Positions 33,011 through 44,749 are shown, counted from the stretch's first letter. The stretch: 64,000 nt of DNA from Apodemus sylvaticus (GCF_947179515.1 NC_067481.1:26177947-26241946), one strand, 5' to 3'. Notes: generated from the letters alone by a model not told the origin. A program made the numbers and translations.

Positions 33011-34370
33011 GACTGAGGGAAGGGAATGAGCGAGGACGGGACGGGAGCTACGAAGGAAGGGACTGAAAAGCCTACAGAGGTCGGAGTTGGGTGTGGCCAT
33101 CCATCTCTGGTGTCCAAGAACCAGAGTGTCAGCTGAAGCAGGAGCACTTCAGGGTGTCAGGTGTTGGTTTCAAGTGGAACGCCCCATGCATCCCTTCTGC
33201 CGCACGATGAGCTAAATTATCGTTTACTTCATGCCCATTTTACTGAGGAGAAAACAAAGACTTCGAGTGCACCCTTTACCTGCCAACATCCAGCTACTCT
33301 GTCTGATCCCCACAGCTCTCCTTCACCCTGCGGCGGCCACATTTGAACAGGGGAACCCCAAGACTTTAGTGCTGATGATGACTGGTGTAACACACACACA
33401 GGAGGTGAGGCCTTGGCCTGCCTTAAGCTTTTTAGCGTTTATTAACTCCACTCTTGCTAACGGGTGTGCATGGATGCAATCCTTTCTCAAGCAAGCAGGA
33501 AAAATGAGCTGCAAAGTCATGTTAGTACTTGTGTTTTGGCTTTAAAGAGCTCCCTTTTCTCTCCACTTTATTTCTTTGGGGACATGGGGCATGAAGAAGC
33601 AGCACCTCTCCTCAGGGAACCCCGGAGAGTGGAGAGTCTCCTGTGTTTCTGAATCACCGGCCTGGCCAGAAATCTGTAGGTACTTAGCTGGCCAGAGCTG
33701 GGAAGCATTCTGATGGGAAAGGAGAAAGGGTTGCAAGCTCTGAAGAATCAAATCAAGTTAGGGTTCCAGTGGGGAACCCCAGCGCCTCCATGGCTTCGGA
33801 AGATAATTAGCATCCCGCGAGTTCTGGCTCCACAGCTAGCACCTGGGCAAGGCAGGCCCCAGCACAGGCAGCTGATGTCACCCATCTGGGGTGGGGGAGA
33901 TGAGGGAAATAGTAGCGGAGACAAAGAAAGGAGGCAGGCAAAGACAGGAAGGCACCCACTGAGGGACTGACTGGAGAGACAGGAGCAGGGAAGAGAAAGA
34001 CAGGGAAAGACTGAACCATCTCTCCTTCCTGACCCTAAGCAGGCAGGCCGAAAGCTCCACCAGCCTGCCTGGGGTTCGGAGGCACATGTGTCGCACCCTC
34101 CGACTCTAGTGCCTGTCTCCAAGGCCCAGAGGACAATGCAGAGCTGGGAGGGAGGGGGAATGACACTCAGTGCCTCTTTCCTATGGTTTCCCCAGGAGTT
34201 GTCTGTTTTTTCCTGGGGTCAATCCCTTGCAAGCCTTCAAGAGTTCCCTCCCCAAAGACCCCAGCCTGGCTCCTGCAGCCCGGGCTCCTCCATTCTCCCA
34301 TCGCTCTGAAGAGGCTCCCGACTCCCTAATGCTCTCCAGCGTCTGTCTGAGCCATCCATCAAGGGTGGCA
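33010..34370. other. Low-repeat stretch
   Basis: No SINE is recognised. ORFs of 70-125 codons exist on both strands but none looks like a known protein. Confidence 0.45.
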
Positions 34371-34539
34371 GGCGGAGGGAAACAAGAAAAAGAGCCTATT
34401 TGGCTATTAACATCCCCTCCTGCTTTGTTGTCTCTCTCCTCCCCACTCCCCTACCAGCCCCCAGCCCCCCAGCCCCCCACCTCCCTCTCCCCCTCCCCAA
34501 CCCCCCTTTGCAGGAGACAAAACCAGACTGACAAGCTGA

Positions 34540-34990
34540 AGACTCAAACATTAATCAAACTGCGCTCCGGAACAACCTTTCCCTCGCATTAATAAATACA
34601 TTTGCGGCCCCTCATTGGACAGTTGGCCTAATTTGTTTCTTTTTCGCAGGGTGGGGGGGGGGGGAAGCCACCGAGCCCGCGCTTCCCCCCTCCCACCCCC
34701 CCCAGCTCCCAGCAGCCCGGCGCAAAGCAGATGTTCCACCGCGGACGCGGAGTTGCGCTGAGCCTCGCGCCCCGGAGGCCGCGGTTGCCATGGCGACGGC
34801 CGGGCCGCCTGCTGTCGCCGAGCACGCTGTCTCGCCCGCTCAGTGATTACCTCCATCTCTGCAGCGTTCGCCATACGGCCGGGATTCTAATCAGTTCCCC
34901 TCCCCCTCCCCCCTCTGCCCAGCCCACTATCCCTTAACCCCCCCCCCCTCACCCCGCACCATCGTCGTAGGAACTCATTAAGCGCTGCGG
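34540..34990. promoter_or_regulatory. CpG-rich element with RFX X-box
   Basis: An AT-rich block with CATTAATCAAA and ATTAATAAAT (34548-34600) and an NF-Y-like ATTGG (34614-34618) is followed by CpG-rich sequence (34675-34880). This contains the X-box GTTGCCATGGCGAC at 34784-34797, one mismatch from the palindromic RFX site. Promoter or enhancer role is inferred. Confidence 0.5.
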
Positions 34991-35264
34991 TTGCATCCCA
35001 GCCAGTGGTCAAGCAGAGAGCTGGAAGTGTGCTGCGCTCACTCCTCTGTTTAGGAATAACTAGTTCTAGAGTGGAAATCGTTCCTCCGCACCCCCAAGCC
35101 CCCTAGCCATCTTAGGTAGGACTGGGACTCCAGGGCCCAGCTTCCAACACTGTCCCTGAAGGTTCTACTTTCTGGGTTATGTAGAGGCAGGTTTCCTAAG
35201 GTCCCAGGGAGCAGGGACAGGCTGCCCATACTCACCTTTAGTCCAGAAGTTCTCATTCTATAGG

Positions 35265-35477
35265 TCTCCGACACTTTTGGGGGGGTCTAACAATCCATTC
35301 GCTGGAGTCCCAATCAGATATCCTGCATATCAAATATTTACATTACAATTCATAACAGTAGCAACGTTGCAGTTATGAAGTAGCAATGAAAATAATTTTA
35401 TGGTTGAGGGTCACCACAACATAATGAGTTGAATTCAAGGGTTGCAGCGTTAGGAAGGTTGAGACCCACTGCTCTAG
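35265..35477 (+). mobile_element. URR1-like hAT remnant (3' portion)
   Basis: 'cagatatcctgcatatcaaat', 'cagttatgaagtagcaatg', 'ggtcaccacaacataatgag' and the terminal 'ggaaggttgagacccactg' match the rodent URR1 family. The left inverted repeat is lost. Confidence 0.85.
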
Positions 35478-35639
35478 GCAGGCAGACAGGCAGGCGCTCT
35501 GTCATTTTGGTGTGGAAGATGCTGGAAATGGGGGTGAGGGTGGGGGCAAAACACACGGTTTCTGGGTCATTTAGGGAACCAGGCCTAGCTGTGCCCGGGT
35601 GCTATTTCAGACTAAGAAGGTCAAACATGGGGACTGGGT

Positions 35640-35770
35640 ATGTAAGCTGAGAACTCTGGAGATCCAGACAAGCTCAAGGCAAGCCTTGGCTACACTGTGT
35701 GCCAGGCCAGCCTGAACTACAAAGTAAAACACTGCCCTCCCACTCCAAAACAACAACAACAACAACAGTC
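35640..35770 (+). mobile_element. B1-derived fragment with (CAA)n
   Basis: 'gatccagacaagctcaaggc' and 'gccagcctgaactacaaag', then CAACAACAACAACAACA. Confidence 0.55.
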
Positions 35771-35799
35771 TAAGAGGAGGAAGGAGAGGTACATTCAAA

Positions 35800-36175
35800 C
35801 CTTGCAGGCCTGGCCTGCTTTAATCCTGTGGCTCGTGAGACCATTTACCCAGAATCCACACTTCCACACTCCGGCACTGACGTCAGCTCCCAGGCTGAGC
35901 TCGGCGCCTTCTTGGGTGGTCTCTGATGTACTCCCAGCTGATTACTCTGCAACCAGTGCTCCCCAAAACCATTCCAAGCTTGATGGGGATAAGGACCAAC
36001 AATGTTTAGGGATTTGGAGTGCCCTTCTATTGGGGAGGACAGTCAGCCCTCTTCTTGAGACTCTGAGGTTTAGCTACAAAGACCTCAAACATAACTCTCC
36101 TTTCCAAACATTCCCGGTTACAGGAGAGACATGGGATAAGAAACAGAAGCCATGGACAAGACAGCCCAAGGAGCC

Positions 36176-36219
<44 letters not shown>

Positions 36220-36587
36220 CTGAGACCGTGAAAGCCAGAAGGGAGGAAAAATTCCAAGAGCAGACCTCACATCTCACCCTACATCACAAACCGGGAAGCA
36301 CAAGGTGGTTGAAGGGCAAAAATTAGTTTTCCCTAAAGGGAAGGGCCCCTTGGAGTGGTTTAAAGCAGAAACATGCATGTTCTAGAGGATTATTGATGCA
36401 GGAAAACATTGATGCTTTTAAAACTCCCACTGCGTGTCCAAAGCTAGCCTCCTCCCAATGCTTGTCTGTTACCCAGAGTCTCTCAAGAATCTTCATAGTA
36501 GACCCCAAGGGTCCTTGGAGATCTAGAATGATCCTTCATGTTACAGATGAGAAGCTGAGACCCAGAGAGGTGTTCTAGCTGGCCTTA

Positions 36588-36634
<47 letters not shown>

Positions 36635-37390
36635 CTAGCAAACAGTAGGGTCTGCCTGGCTGTTGGGCTCTGACGGCTGCTGGACCAGGCCCCCTCTCTT
36701 CCCTTGAGGCTGCTGGCTCCACAGTTCTGGTTTCCAAGAGGCACAGACAGAATCTCAAAAATCTCAGGCCTTACCAAGCTCCTAGTCACCCCTGTCCCCT
36801 GAAGGCCTGTCACCTGAAGACATCTCCACCAGAGTGACAGCTCTGGCCCTAGCTGGCCTGGGGCCTCTCCCCAGGGGTTGGTGAGCGGGGAGGGGGACTT
36901 TTTGTGGGGCCTTCTTCAGTGGATTGTCTGCAGCTCTGTCTTTGTCTGTCTGTCAGTCAGAAGGGAACCACTGAGGGGAAGAGGTCAGGTCGGTCACTGG
37001 ACAAGCAGAAAGAGTCCTGTCCCCATCAGAGAAGGGCTGGGGAGAGGGCTCCCTCCTCCTCTCCCCCCCACCCCCCACCCACTTTCCCAGCTCCTTAGCT
37101 GACTCCCTTAGGGAATTACAGCCTCTATTTCAGAACCAGGACAGCAACTGACCACAAAAAGCTCTTGTCTTCCTGCGTTGCAAAATCTTGGGTCCTCCTT
37201 GGAAAGTGACTCCCTTACCCTGGCCTGTCTGCAGGATGTGAAGGGCTCTGCCTCAAAACTAACAAGCAGGGGGGAGGGGGGTCCACAAAGCCCCTCCTGC
37301 CCCGTGACTCTACTCCAGTACCTGCTTCCGTCTCAGGCTCCCACACCCCCCAACTACAATCACACTGAGCGCCATCCCGGGAGAATCCAC
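35800..37390. other. Low-repeat stretch with two dinucleotide repeats
   Basis: (TG)n at 36178-36217 and (CA)n at 36590-36632. The remainder is single copy with no supported exon. Confidence 0.55.
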
Positions 37391-37394
37391 TTCT

Positions 37395-37820
37395 AAGCCA
37401 CACCAGTTTCTACTGTACACTGCTGCATCTCCCCAGATCGCTCCGGTTTCCAGTCTCCCCTAGTTTCTCCTGCACAGGAATCCATCTCCCCAGATTCAAC
37501 TGTTTTCAGGCTTCTCACACACACACACTCTCTCTCTCTACTCCCCACCCCCTCCCTGTACACGAACTGTCTCCCCAGATCCTGCTGTTTCCAGGTTCCC
37601 CTATATTTCCCTGGTACACAAATTGGCCTCTCCGGAATCGGCAGTTTCCAGAACCCCCTTGCTCTCACACCAGGCAGATCTGTCTCCCCAGATTCAGCTG
37701 TTTTCAGGCTGCCCTTATTGGCCCTGTACACGGAGGCCTCTCAGGTTCGACCGTTTCAAGCCCCCCCACCCCTCCCCATTTCCCTTGTACACGGATCAGT
37801 TTCCAGTGTGTGTCGATCCC
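37395..37820. repeat. Degenerate 55-58 bp minisatellite, about 7 units
   Basis: CTCCCCAGAT-type unit starts occur at 37429, 37486, 37571, 37629 (CTCCGGAATC), 37684 and 37738 (CTCTCAGGTT), with GTTTCCAG and TGTACACG at fixed offsets. One unit is lengthened by (CA)n(CT)n at 37517-37540. The minus strand stays open for 112 codons. Confidence 0.85.
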
Positions 37821-37899
37821 AGCTGCCTCAGGGCTTCAGTGGGTTTAAGGAGAGTCAGGAAAAGGAGAAAACATTGTCACCCGGGATAGCCCTTATTCA

Positions 37900-39080
37900 C
37901 GTCCCTTGTGACCCAAAGCCCTAAGCAGCTTGCGCTCGGGCGGTCTCTGGGCCTCCGCTCCTACAAATAGATCCCTTAAGACCATTTGCCCTGAGACTTC
38001 CTAATTCCCTCCTCCTCTCGGCTGCTCCGGGCTGAGCCTCAAGCCGAAGGTCCCCTGAGCCCCATCGGGCGCTGCTGTCCCAGCACTCAGCGCAGACCTG
38101 TCTCCCCGCTAATCTTTGTGTCTCAACCGCACCTGAGGCTGCCCCTCAGTTTATTTACACAGAGCTTAAGGGAGACTCCAGACGCCCCCGCCCGCCCCCA
38201 GCAAAGAGAGATCTGGAGTTAAAGATCCACACTTGATTTATTTCCCCCTTTGTCTGAGTTTGCGGGATGAGGTGCATCACCCACAGGATGCCTGGGCTAG
38301 CATTGCAGCGCAGCTCTCCAGGCTGAGAAAACAATTGCAGGGTGCCTGGATCCCTGGTCCTCCTCGGCAGTGGAAGGGCGGTGATCTGCAAGGATTTTTA
38401 GGATTCTTGTATTCTCAGATGGGATGATTAACGAATTAATTGTTACAATCTCAGTCTGCAGCTGAGGTTTGTGCGAGTCTCAGGTTTGGAAGTCGGGTTG
38501 GCCTTGAACCCTCCTGTCTATGAACCACGCATGCGCCCTTGGATTGCTTTCAACACTGCGCCCCAAATTTCTGCTGATTCCCCGCATCCTTTCTCTGCTC
38601 ACACCTCCTACTGCTCCTTAGCCGGACTCCAACCATTTTGACACCCAGAATAGAAAGGTCTTGCTGGCCCCGGGGAAGACTTCCTGAGGGCACCAGGGAA
38701 CAAACAGGAAGGTGGGGGCCAGTGGGGTCAGGGCAGTGGCCTAATTAAAGGCACATCTTCTTCATGGGGGAGCCCACACCTTGATTCCTGCCCCATTGTT
38801 TCCGGTCCCAGGAGCAGAGAACAGACTCAGTTTTCCTACCTGTCAAACACGGATGACGACATCTGTCTGTCTCACAGAGATGGGGGTGGGGACAAAGAAA
38901 GTTACATAGGTAAAGGAGATGGACTACATCCATGGAGTTTCACAAATACAAACTGCAAATTATGCTGTTGTGAATGGGTCTTATTAGGACTCAGTGGAAT
39001 TTTTTTCTCTTTATGCATATATTTTCCTTTGTTTGAAAAAGTGGCAGGAAAAGGCATTTGTTTATTATTTCGTCATTGTT
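37900..39080. other. Low-repeat, partly CpG-containing stretch
   Basis: No SINE or exon is recognised. Notable motifs are AATTAATT (38434-38441) next to ATTGTTACAAT, and an NRF1-like CGCATGCGCC (38528-38537). Confidence 0.45.
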
Positions 39081-39235
39081 ATCGTCACCGTCATCATCAT
39101 CACCACCAGCACTGTCATCTCTATCACCATCAATCATTACCTTCATAATCATAGTCATCGTAATAATCAACATCCTCATCACCATCATCTCTATCATCAT
39201 CATCATCTCTATCATCATCAGCATCATATTTTGCT
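39080..39235. repeat. (CAT/ATC)n-rich tract
   Basis: Imperfect CATCAT/ATCACC repeats over about 150 bp. Confidence 0.9.
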
Positions 39236-39237
39236 TA

Positions 39238-39422
39238 TTTATTTATTTATTTATTTATTTATTATATAAGTACACTGTAGCTGTCTTCAGACACACCAGA
39301 AGAGGGCACCAGATCTCATTACAGATGGTCATGAGCCACCCTATGGTTGCTGAGATTTGAACCCAGGACGTCTGGAAGAGCAGTCAGTGCTCTTAATCAC
39401 CGAGCCATCTCTCCAGACCTAT
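39238..39422 (-). mobile_element. B2 SINE
   Basis: (TTTA)n tail, 'aagtacactgtagctgtctt', 'gagccatctctccagacct'. Confidence 0.93.
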
Positions 39423-39498
39423 GGACGCCTCTTAATCCTGCCCCTATCCTACCACCCCCCCATGTCTTCCGGACCCTCTTGCTGCACCAGTGTTTTCT

Positions 39499-39699
39499 GG
39501 AGGAGGAGGAAGAGAAGAAAAGGAAGAAGAGGAGGAGGATGGGGAGGAGAAGGAAGAGAAGGAGGAGGAGGAGGAGGAGGAGGAGGAGGAGGAGGAGGAG
39601 GAGAAGGAGAAGGAGAAGAAGAAGAAGAAGAAGAAGAAGAAGAAGAAGAAGAAGAAGAAGAAGAAGAAGAAGAAGAAGAAGAAGAAGAAGAAGAAGAAA
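39499..39699. repeat. Purine tract, (GGA)n then (GAA)n
   Basis: All A/G except T at 39540. The GGA run covers about 39560-39603 and the GAA run about 39616-39698. Same internal order as the 6.6-kb tract. Confidence 0.97.
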
Positions 39700-39774
39700 C
39701 AAGCCCTAGCTCCCTGGATCCCTGGCTCCACATCCCAAATGCACCATCACTTTAATTTCCTTACTAAGAACCAA

Positions 39775-40350
39775 GGCTATCAAGGCCAGGGGCTCAGTAG
39801 CTGTCTGTGGTGTAAGCAAGAAGATTTGAGGATGGAGTCCTAGAACCCATATAAAAAAGCCAAGTGTAGCACTGACTCTGTGGCTCCACAGGAGGGGTAG
39901 AGACCGTCAGATCCTGGGCTCTCCAGGGCCACAGTGTGACTGAAATACTGACCTTCGAGTTTAGTGAGAGATCTTGTCTCAAAACTTAGTGTGAGGTGCT
40001 ACAGAGATGGCTTTGCATTTAAAACACTCATTCTTGCTGAGGACTCCAGGTAGCTCCCTCCCACACAGTGGGTGGCCCACAGCCATCTGTAACTCCAGTG
40101 CCAGGGCTTCCACAGGCACCAGGCACACACACACACACACACACACACAGGCAAACCCTTAAACACATAAAAATATAACAAATCTAAGAAATAATAAACA
40201 CTGGCACGCAATGGAAGATAGCAGTCTTCATATGCAGTTACACATATGCACACGAATTTTAAATATGCCACTAAAAGCAAGGGATGTAGCTCAGTTGCAG
40301 ACTGCTTGCCTACCATGTTCAGGCTGTGAATTCATATCCAGGACAGAAAA
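39775..40350 (+). mobile_element. SINE remnants: B4/B1-like, B2-like, ID-like
   Basis: Diverged B4/B1-like 39785-39985; B2-like 39995-40145 with (CA)n 40123-40149; ID-like 40275-40350 ('gggatgtagctcagttgcag'). Confidence 0.6.
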
Positions 40351-40489
40351 CAAGCAATCATTGGACTGGATATGAACAGCAAGTGTACAAAATATCTATA
40401 CATGACTATATCTACATATAACATCTAATATGGAATATCTGAGTATTGAATACTTAAAGCTTAAAGGGCTTAAAAGGAATAATTTTTTT

Positions 40490-40652
40490 TTCTTTTTGGT
40501 TTTTCTAGACAGGGTTTCTCTGGGTAGCTGTCCTGGCCTGGCTGTCCTGGAACTCACTCTGTAGACCAGGCTGGCCTCGAACTCAGAAATTCACCTGCCT
40601 CTGCCTCCCAGAGTGCTGGGATTACAGGCGTGCGCCACCACCGCCTGGCTAG
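40490..40652 (-). mobile_element. B1 SINE (ACTCTGGG variant)
   Basis: Reverse near-consensus B1 with 'cagagtgctgggattacagg'. Confidence 0.95.
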
Positions 40653-40684
40653 GCATAAATTCTAATGTGAACAAACTCATATGA

Positions 40685-40870
40685 GTCTGCAATGGTAGTA
40701 CACACCTTTGATCCCAGCATTTGGGAGGCACAGGCAGACGGATCTCTGAGTTCCTGGCCAGTTTAGTCTACGGAGTGAGTTCCAGGACAGTCAAGGCTAC
40801 ACAGAGAGACCCCCATCTTGGAAAACAAACAAACAAACCAAAAAAGTAAAAAGCAAAACAAAACAACAAC
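40685..40870 (+). mobile_element. B1 SINE
   Basis: 'tgcaatggtagtacacacct' to 'agacccccatcttggaaaac' with (AAAC)n. Confidence 0.85.
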
Positions 40871-40879
40871 AAAAATCAC

Positions 40880-41205
40880 ATGTCTGCAGATACAGAGCAA
40901 CTGGCAGTGCCCGCTCAGTGTTCACAAATTCCTGGGTTCAGTCCCCGGCCCCACAGAAGCAGGGGTGCTGCACAGGCCTAGAATCCCAGCTTGGGAACTG
41001 GATACAGAGGGTCAGAACTAGGGCATCCTAGGTTACACAGGGAGCTCAAGGCCAGCCTGGTCTACATACCCAGTTTCAATGTACCCTCATCTTGGCAGTC
41101 TCAGGATTGTCTATGCAGGGAATTAAACCTGGGACTTCATGCGTGTTGGTTAAGCAAGTGCTCTGCCAGTGAGCACCCCCCCCCCCCGCCCCATCTCTCA
41201 CTGAA
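40880..41205. mobile_element. Old SINE fragments
   Basis: B4/B1-like pieces at 40890-41070; reverse ID-like 41100-41170 ('cagggaattaaacctgggac'); C11 run near 41177-41187. Confidence 0.5.
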
Positions 41206-41284
41206 AAGGAAAAGGAAAAGTATAAATTGGGATTTTTATTTAGAATTCTGCTACCATTTATTTTTTTAATTTTTTAAAATTTTT

Positions 41285-41445
41285 TTCTTTTATTTTTTGG
41301 TTTTTCGAGACAGGGTTTCTCTGTGTAGCCCTGGCTGTCCTGGAACTCACTCTGTAGACCAGGCTGACCTCGAACTCAGAAATCCGCCTGCCTCTGTCTC
41401 CCAAATGCTGGGATTAAAAGTGTGTGCCACCACTGCCCGGTCTGC
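41285..41445 (-). mobile_element. B1 SINE
   Basis: Reverse, near consensus, 'tttttcgagacagggtttctc' to 'ccaccactgcccgg'. Confidence 0.95.
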
Positions 41446-41577
41446 TGCCATTTTAAATGCCTAGGACACCATTCATTGTCAAGGAAAAGTGACTTATGAA
41501 TTATACGTTCTGATGTCCTAAAAAAATGAACAAACAAACACAAAAACCAACCAAATAAACAAACCAAAACAAAGTGT

Positions 41578-41890
41578 GGGCTGGAGAGATGGCTCAGTGG
41601 TTAAGAGCACTGACTCCTCTTCCAGAGGTCCTGAGTTCAATTCCCAGCAACCACATGGTGGCTCACGACCATCCGTAATGGGATCCGATGCCCTCTCCTC
41701 TTGTGACTGAACACAGCTACATGTGTACTCATTTGTATAAATAAATCGTTTTTAAAAAGAAAGAAAAGGGCAAGCAAAAGCTGTTAGCATATTACTGAAT
41801 CATCAGCACCGAGGAACTGAAGACGGGGATTGTGAGTTCAAGACCAGCCTGGGCTACATAGGGAGATTCTGTCTCAAAAATCAAGTGAGA
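41578..41890 (+). mobile_element. B2 SINE and B1 fragment
   Basis: B2 41578-41755, near consensus ('gggctggagagatggctcag'); old B1 41780-41885. Confidence 0.9.
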
Positions 41891-41899
41891 GAGAGGTGG

Positions 41900-43275
41900 T
41901 GGCCGGGGACACTATCATTCCTGCCCAAGCTCTGTTCCTTGTTAGCTGTGTGACATCGGATGGGTCAGAGTTCAAGCGTCTAGTTCATCTCCTGAGGGCC
42001 TCAGGCTCGTTCTCCCGGCGTCACTAAAGCGCCGTTTCTGCCTTGCAGTATAAACTTTAGCTGGGAATTCCTTGGCTACTGCTGCAGCCTGCCGCTACTC
42101 AAGAGAAAGTCGGATCTCCAGAGCTGGAGGGGAAGGGCTGGTTTTCTTGAGTTCTTCATATCAGGTCGTTTGTTCTGCACACGGCTGAGCCAGGCCCTCC
42201 CTGAGGACCATGGCCTTGGTGTAAGACCCCTGTGGTATTTACCTGGGGTTTCTAGGCCATCTCTAGGAATGGACTCCAATGCTCAGGCCCTGCCCAGAGA
42301 AAGGTCCTTCTTGACTGGTCCCTTAGGCCAGATGCTTGATCACCGCGTGGCTAAGGAGGCTGTGAATGAAATGGCGCTTGTCTTACAGCGCCACCTTCTG
42401 GGCAAACCTGAAGGCCTCTTTTTTTTTTTTTTTTTTGACTTCCATTCCCGGAACACTAAGATGTCCTGGGAGGGGGAGGATTTGGGGGGAAAGGGTACTA
42501 TTATTGCTGTTCTTATTATTATCTTTATTAGTGTGTGCACATTCACTCGTGAAGATGTCATGGCGTCCATGTGGAGGTCAGAAGACAATTTTCGAAAGTC
42601 AGATCTCTCCTTTATCTGTGGGTTCTGAACATGAAACTCAGGTCATAAAGCCTGTTCCCAAAGCCCTTCCAACCATTTCGCAGGCCCACGGAGACAGTTT
42701 GCGATTTCTGTTTTTTTTTTTTTTTTTTTTAATACTGTCGACTTCTCCAGGTTCTGAATTCTTAGATTTCCCTACCACCGTCTGGAAGGGGGATGTTCCC
42801 GGAGCCTGCTGGGCATCCAGCCACTAGGAGTATCCTCAGAGTGGTAGGGATGGGTGGCCCTCCAGGTTGAGAAACAGTTGTGGCAAGTCTCTACAAATCA
42901 ATTACCTACCCCGTGGTCCTCAATGCACCCACTAAGGCTCCCTCACATTCATTAAGAGGCTGCTGTCTGGAAGTAGGAGCGTCCTTTTTGGGATATCGAT
43001 AGAGATTTTTCTATGCTGGGGGGGGGGGGCGTACAAAAATGCACTAAATACATGCACTAAACCCAGTAACTAACTGAGCTTCAGCCCCAAGCCCTCACGC
43101 TTTCGAGTTAAATCCTGGGTTCAGATGAAGAGAAACCATGCTGGCCAAATGAAATCAGATTTTCTCTCTCCGTACAATTTCTTTCCTTTAGGGAGGATGT
43201 GTCTGTGCGCACGCATGCATGTGTGCCCATTTTCAGACTGGAGCTATATGGACGATCAAGGAGCACTAAATATAA
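41900..43275. other. Low-repeat stretch
   Basis: Poly(T) runs at 42419-42436 and 42711-42730. A CTCF-like site is listed separately. No supported exon. Confidence 0.5.
42386..42402 (-). promoter_or_regulatory. Candidate CTCF site
   Basis: The reverse complement reads CCCAGAAGGTGGCGCTG. It keeps the AGGTGGCGCT core and CCNNNAG flank of the CTCF consensus. Matched by eye; occupancy unknown. Confidence 0.5.
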
Positions 43276-43284
43276 GGTGAAACT

Positions 43285-43425
43285 ACTTTTTGCTTTGTTT
43301 TGAAACAGGGTCTCCGGAACTTGCTCTGTAGACCAGGCTAGCCTCTAACTCACAGTGGTTCATCCTGCCTCTGCCTCCCAAGTGCTGACATTATAGACGT
43401 GCACCATCATGCCTGGCTTTTGAAT
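43285..43425 (-). mobile_element. Old B1 SINE
   Basis: 'ttttgaaacagggtctccgg' to 'gcaccatcatgcctggc'. Confidence 0.8.
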
Positions 43426-43544
43426 GGATTGATTTCAAGATACTTTCCAGAATTTAAAACATCCAGATCATCGTCAGTGATGAAGTGGTCCCTTCGGAGT
43501 GATCGACAACAACCGCGTTTCATTCACTGAAAAACACCAAGTCA

Positions 43545-43950
43545 GGGGCTGGAGAGATGGTTCAGCGGTTAAGAGCACTGACTGCTCTGCCAGAGGTCCT
43601 GAGTTCAAATCCCAGCAACCACATGGTAGTTCACAGCCATCTGTAATGAGATCTGACGCCCTCTTCTGGTGTGTCTGAAGACAGTTACAGTGTACTTACA
43701 TATAACAAATAAATAAATCTTTTTTTAAAAAGTAAATGTCTAAGCCGGGCGGTGGTGGCGCACGCCTGTAATCCCAGCACTCTGGGAGGCAGAGGCAGGC
43801 AGATTTCTGAGTTCAAGGCCAGCCTGGTCTACAGAGTGAGCTCCAGGACAGCCAGGGCTATACAGAGAAACCCTGTCTCGAAAAAAACAAATCCAAAAAA
43901 CCAAAAAAGCAAAAAACCAAAAAATAACAAACAAAAAAAAAGTAAATGTC
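43545..43950 (+). mobile_element. B2 SINE with B1 inserted at its tail
   Basis: B2 43545-43735 (near consensus). B1 43744-43885 of the ACTCTGGG type. AAAGTAAATGTCT on both sides (about 43730 and 43939) is the B1 target duplication. Confidence 0.95.
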
Positions 43951-43994
43951 TGTTGGAAAAGTTCATTCTAAAAGATTTGTTTGCTTGTTCATTT

Positions 43995-44430
43995 TTCAGG
44001 ACAGGGTTTCTCTGTGTAGCCCTGGCTGTCCTGGACTCCCTTTGTAGACCAGGTTAGCCTCGAACTCATAGAGATCCACCTGCCTCTGCCTTCTGGGTGC
44101 TGGGATTAAAGGCGTGCTGCACCATGCCTGGGGAAAAAAAAGTCTTTTAAAAATATTTAGCCATATATATATATATATATTGTTTTTGAGACAGGGTTTC
44201 TCTGTATAGCCCTGGCTGTCCTGGAACTTACTCTGTAGACCAGGCTGGCCTCGAACTCAGAAAATCTACCTGCCTGATATATATATGTAAGCATATTTGT
44301 ATGCACACTAGAAGAGGGCATCAGATCCCGTTACAGATGGTTGTGAGCCACCACGTGGTTGCTGGGAACTGAACTCAGGACCTCTGGAAGAGCAGTCAGT
44401 GCTAAACTTACTGAGCCAAACTTTTCTAGC
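43995..44430 (-). mobile_element. B1 SINEs and B2 SINE
   Basis: Reverse B1 43995-44135; 5'-truncated reverse B1 44183-44275 flanked by ATATATAT; reverse B2 44280-44432. Confidence 0.85.
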
Positions 44431-44749
44431 CCCCTACTAGGTCCAAAAGGATTTTAATGTTTGTATTATGATCAATACATTTTTTCTACCCCTGTGCGGA
44501 GGGGCCACGTTCACTTGCGTGTGGATCTAAAGTCTGCACCCTCACAGCCAGGCTCATCTGCTTGGGTCCTCATCTAAGACAAAGGAGACATTAGGAACTC
44601 GATGAGGGCCATCCAAGTGATGGTAGAATAGAATTTGACAACCACTTGTTCAACTTTTTTGTTGAAAATCCTTACTAAAAAGAACATACATCTTATGCAT
44701 TAAACCTGAATCCCAATCACTACTCAGATAGAAGAAGATTTGATTTTTT

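Noticed and set aside
39357..39843. Overlapping 117-132 codon ORFs rich in Glu/Lys/Arg
   Set aside because: All three frames are open because of the GGA/GAA repeat.
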